Below, piece after piece: positions 60,590-64,000 of a DNA stretch of 64,000 nt. The notes below the pieces were generated by a model. The model saw only the letters and a program-made list of their open reading frames with translations. It was not told where the DNA came from and ran no database searches. Source of the stretch: Rostratula benghalensis (taxonomy: Eukaryota > Chordata > Aves > Charadriiformes > Rostratulidae); NCBI GenBank assembly GCA_013399305.1, contig VXAI01000243.1:124001-188000 (forward strand). The letters run 5' to 3'. Both the position numbers and the translations under genes were made by a program. Position 1 is the first letter of the stretch; every line of letters starts with the position of its first letter.

Positions 60590-62914
60590 GGCACCCTCCC
60601 GAGAAAATAGTACAGGAGACTTCACACAAACAGCAATTATATTCATTAAACTCCACTGCCTGAAAACTTTAGATAGCACCTTGAACATGGTTTCTCATGA
60701 CAGGGAGCAAGAAGAAACATGTAGCCTTGGTCTCAATGTTCAGGAGACCACAGATCTGGTTTTGGCTGCACCAACTATTTCAAGCTATACAGAAACTCCT
60801 TGTGCTCCCTCCTCGGCTGTAGGGTAAAGAAAACATCATCTGACTTGCAAAGTGGTTTTTGTATTGTCTTTGCAGGTTTAGGTGCATGTTTAACCCAGAT
60901 GCAAAACACACAGTAAAATGTAAATCTGGTATCTAAAAGAGCTCCCAGGAACCAGCGGAGTAGTGCTGTACCAAATTTGTTTTCACATGAACTCACCTGG
61001 TTGTCAGTTGCCTGTGATGTTTGAAAAATATTTAACAAAGCCTGCGAACAGAGGGCAGTAGTCTAGAGAGGTAAACACTCAGAAAAGCTAGAACCCAGAG
61101 ACCTTGATATTTGGGAGACGTACAGTGCAGGTACAGTACGTAAAGTCTAACATAGAGAAGCGAACCAGCTATGAAACAAGCCTGGAGGGAGAAGGCAGTC
61201 ATTAAAAGAAATTGCACAAGATGACAAAAGAGATCAGTGGCATAATTTGGCTTTGAATCCAAGCTTCTCATGTCCAGCTTCAATCTAGTCTGGGAATTCT
61301 GTTTCAGAAATAACTCAGGAGAGCTGAGCAGGTTCCTGCAGCAAAGGATCTCACACTGCTACATCCTCTCTCTGGTTCAAAACTTAAAAAAATACATTAG
61401 CAGCTCTCAACCTCCAGAGTCCATTGATATTGCTTTATAATAGAAAAATCCCTCCTTGCTAGACTTGGCAATCTTGAAAATAATAGTGTGGTTTTCAGCA
61501 GTATCATTATTTGGACATCAAGAGACGTAAGGAAAACAATGACCTCCACACAGAAGCATTCCGGAGAGCTCCAGATTTCCAAGTGTGCTTTGGAAAACTA
61601 ATTTTAAATTCATACCTGGGATATTTTCTGTACATTTCTCATTAGATAAATAATCACTATAGATTTTATTCCCCTACAGTCATGCTATTCAGCAGATGAC
61701 TGTTTAATGGAGCAGCGTGGTCTATTTTCTGTAGCACACACTGTTAACAGAAACATACAAACAGGAAAATTGAGACCCAGCTGAGCAGGGCTGAATGGCC
61801 CGTGTTGGCTTTGGCAAAAACTACTTGCTGCTCCCATAGGAAATCAATTTCAATAGGTAGCAGTGAGTTTCACTCTCTGTTCACCAAGGATCACAGGCAA
61901 TTCTTAATTGTTAAACATTTTCAAAAATTCAGTTCCACTGCCAGTCTGGCATTTATCTCATTCTCAAAAATGCTCACATCCCGGAGAGTTGAGACCGTTC
62001 CAAAAGAGGGTCATCCAAATAGACTGTACATTCGTTCTTGTGTTGAAATAGCATAGCACTGCATACTTCAGTTTAAAGTAAACTGCATTATTTCAATAAC
62101 ATTGATAAGAAAGACTTCATATAGATTGAAGAGTTTGGGGTTCATCATTTTCTTCTGCGAAAAGAACTTGATGACCTTGAACATGCCAAGTGGTTAATTT
62201 TGCCATCTAGGAAATGGAAGGATGACTTTAAAAATCTAAAGATCACCAAAGACACCAAATTTATTTTATACTGTTTTCACCCCCAATGTCTTATGCTAGT
62301 TCTAGGGTTCTTATCAAATATTATTTTCATTTAAAGTTCTCAAGCACAGGCTTGTAAAAATTTGCATGAAACTTAATAGAAATTTACATTTCTTTTGTAT
62401 TTCTCTGAAAACATAATGCCGAAGAAAATTACTCACAGTTTGAATTAGAACCTAAATAGAGTATATTATTTTAACACCCTACCAAATAAAAAAAAATATA
62501 TATCTTTTTCTAAATTAATGTCTTGCTTTCATTCCTACTACAGCTTTACCAGTTTCCAGGCCCAGCACACTCTCCTTCAGTAGCCTCGCAGTTGCAGGTA
62601 GACCTGCTTAATCCTTCCTTCATTTCAAGCTTATAAAAATGAGGGCAAATTTATTTCCATTATAGTTCCCCTGATCAAAGGGTTAATTCCAGTAGTGTGG
62701 CCTATCAAAATAGCCAAGAGACCAACCTTCCTTTCCGGGGAAAACAGGAAATATGTTCTCCAGAGGATAAGCCTGAAATCCACTGTTTCCCCTACAGCTG
62801 TTCTGAATCTATATGTAGATTTCAAAATACCACCTTATGCCAGGAGATTTCCACTTCCCTCAACACCAGCTCAGACAGGGATCTTATATTACCTTCTCCT
62901 CTCACAAACCATTT

Positions 62915-63410
62915 AGAATCAATCAGGTTGGAAAAGACCCTTGGGATCAAGTCCAATCATCAGCCCTACTCTACAAAGTCCTCCCCTGCACCAAATCTAC
63001 CAACACCACATCTAAATGACTCTTAAACACGTTCAGGGATGGGGACTCAGCCCCCTCCCTGGGCAGCCTATTCCAGTGTCTGACCACTCTTCCTGTGAAA
63101 AATTCTTTCCTAATGTTCAGCCTAAACCTACCCTGTTGCAATTTAGAGCTACCCCCTCTTGTTCTATTGCTAATTACCTGTGAGAAAAGACCAGCACCAA
63201 CCTCTCTACAATGTCCTTTCAAGTAGCTGTAGAGAGACGAGGTCTCTCCTCAGTCTCCACTTCCTAAACCTAAACAGTCCTGGTTCCTTCAATCGCTCTT
63301 CATAAGATTTATTCTCCAGGCCTTTCACCAGCTCTGTTGCCCTCCTCTGCACTTGCTCCAGCACCTCAATATCTCTCTTGTGTTGAGGTGCCCAGAACTG
63401 GACACCTCAG
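62915..63410 (-). mobile_element. CR1 LINE 3' end
   Basis: Read on the + strand it begins near AATCAATCAGGTTGGAAAAG and passes through TCCCTGGGCAGCCTATTCCA, AATTCTTTCCTAATGTTCAG, CCCTCTTGTTCTATTGCTAA and CAGCTCTGTTGCCCTCCTCT to GTGCCCAGAACTGGACAC. That is the reverse complement of a CR1 3' region. It is 5'-truncated at about 500 bases and moderately diverged. It lies in the TMEM164 intron, in the gene's own orientation. Confidence 0.95.
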
Positions 63411-64000
63411 TTCCTCAGTTCTTAAATTCCATAAAAAGCAGCAGCAGTTCTTCCACTTCCTTCAGATAGTAGTAGTTCTTCTGTCTATTGGTACATACCT
63501 TTCTATGCTTCTCTATCTCCTAGAAAGACAGAAGCCCAACAGAGCTTGGGCCCACTCAGAGAATGCCAAATTAACTTCCTTATTTACTTTTAAGTGTTTC
63601 ATAATAGGCTACCATAGTTTCAAAGGAACTTTAACTACCCAGTGCATAAAGCTCAGAAGGTCACATAACAGAGATGTGTCATCTCCTCTTCCTCTCCATC
63701 TCTCTTAAATCACCAAACAAGATTATCCAGAAACGATCCAGGTACAAGAGAGCCTGCATGTGAGCTTGCAGCCAGAGCATCAGCACCCACCTCCAGCTGT
63801 GGGACAGAACCACAGCCACCCCACTGCTCCCGCTGCCACAGCACAAGCACAGCCAGACAGTGAACCAGGAATTCACGGTGAATACATGGGACTCAGGAGG
63901 GAGAGAAAAGCTGAAATAGGAACATGGGAGGCTGCCAGCAGGAGAATAACACACAAGAGTTGACAGGTCTCCAAGTAAAAGAGTTTCTGATGAAAGAGCT

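Larger units (their letters stand above)
58852..64000 (-). other. TMEM164: TMEM164 intron (continues past the right edge)
   Basis: This interval lies upstream of the penultimate exon. It contains a 14-bp tandem duplication at 60562-60589 and a minus-strand CR1 3' end at 62915-63410. I searched the minus-strand open frames for further TMEM164 segments and recognised none. The short open frames show no family resemblance. Confidence 0.85.

Overview
This is vertebrate nuclear DNA, most likely from a bird. It is AT-rich and has short coding exons separated by long introns. Its recognisable interspersed repeats are mainly CR1 LINE fragments, including typical avian 3' ends, plus one very old MIR-like SINE. 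No species can be named from the sequence. I saw no prokaryotic operons, CRISPR arrays, insertion sequences, endogenous retroviral genes or RNA genes.

Two protein-coding genes lie tail to tail. From position 1 to about 50.8 kb, on the + strand, lies the 3' part of AMMECR1. Coding exons 2 to 6 are at 7496-7606, 31774-31888, 39514-39604, 41272-41368 and 46331-46445. They join in frame to give 175 residues and a stop, covering most of the conserved AMMECR1 domain with its LRGCIG signature. The first exon, with the start codon and promoter, is upstream of the window. A 3' UTR of about 4.4 kb follows, with several AATAAA signals.

On the minus strand, from about 52.8 kb to the right edge, lies the 3' part of TMEM164, a multipass membrane protein. 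Its penultimate exon (58751-58851) and terminal coding exon (58155-58361) are present, ending in a dilysine motif, KKID. The earlier TMEM164 exons are beyond the right edge. The convergent AMMECR1/TMEM164 pair matches the neighbour order known on human Xq23, which supports both identifications. The two genes have no known joint function; the arrangement is positional.

The remaining sequence is intronic, untranslated or intergenic. It holds CR1 copies of several ages: an old fragment at 4.3 kb, a rearranged copy with an inverted internal piece at 21.3-22.0 kb, an old 3' end at 29.7 kb, a short minus-strand 3' end at 39.9 kb, a 1.5-kb reverse-transcriptase remnant at 44.4-45.9 kb, a 3' end at 54.6 kb, and a minus-strand 3' end at 62.9-63.4 kb. 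There is also a MIR-like SINE at 25.74 kb, a few microsatellites and long homopolymers, and an 80-base assembly gap at 5554-5633.

I found no previously undescribed system. The most interesting observations are the inverted segment inside the CR1 copy, the MIR-like relic in a probable bird genome, an enrichment of short A(n)C(n)/G(n)T(n) junctions, an unusual splice donor after AMMECR1 exon 4, and inverted CR1 pairs flanking exons of both genes.
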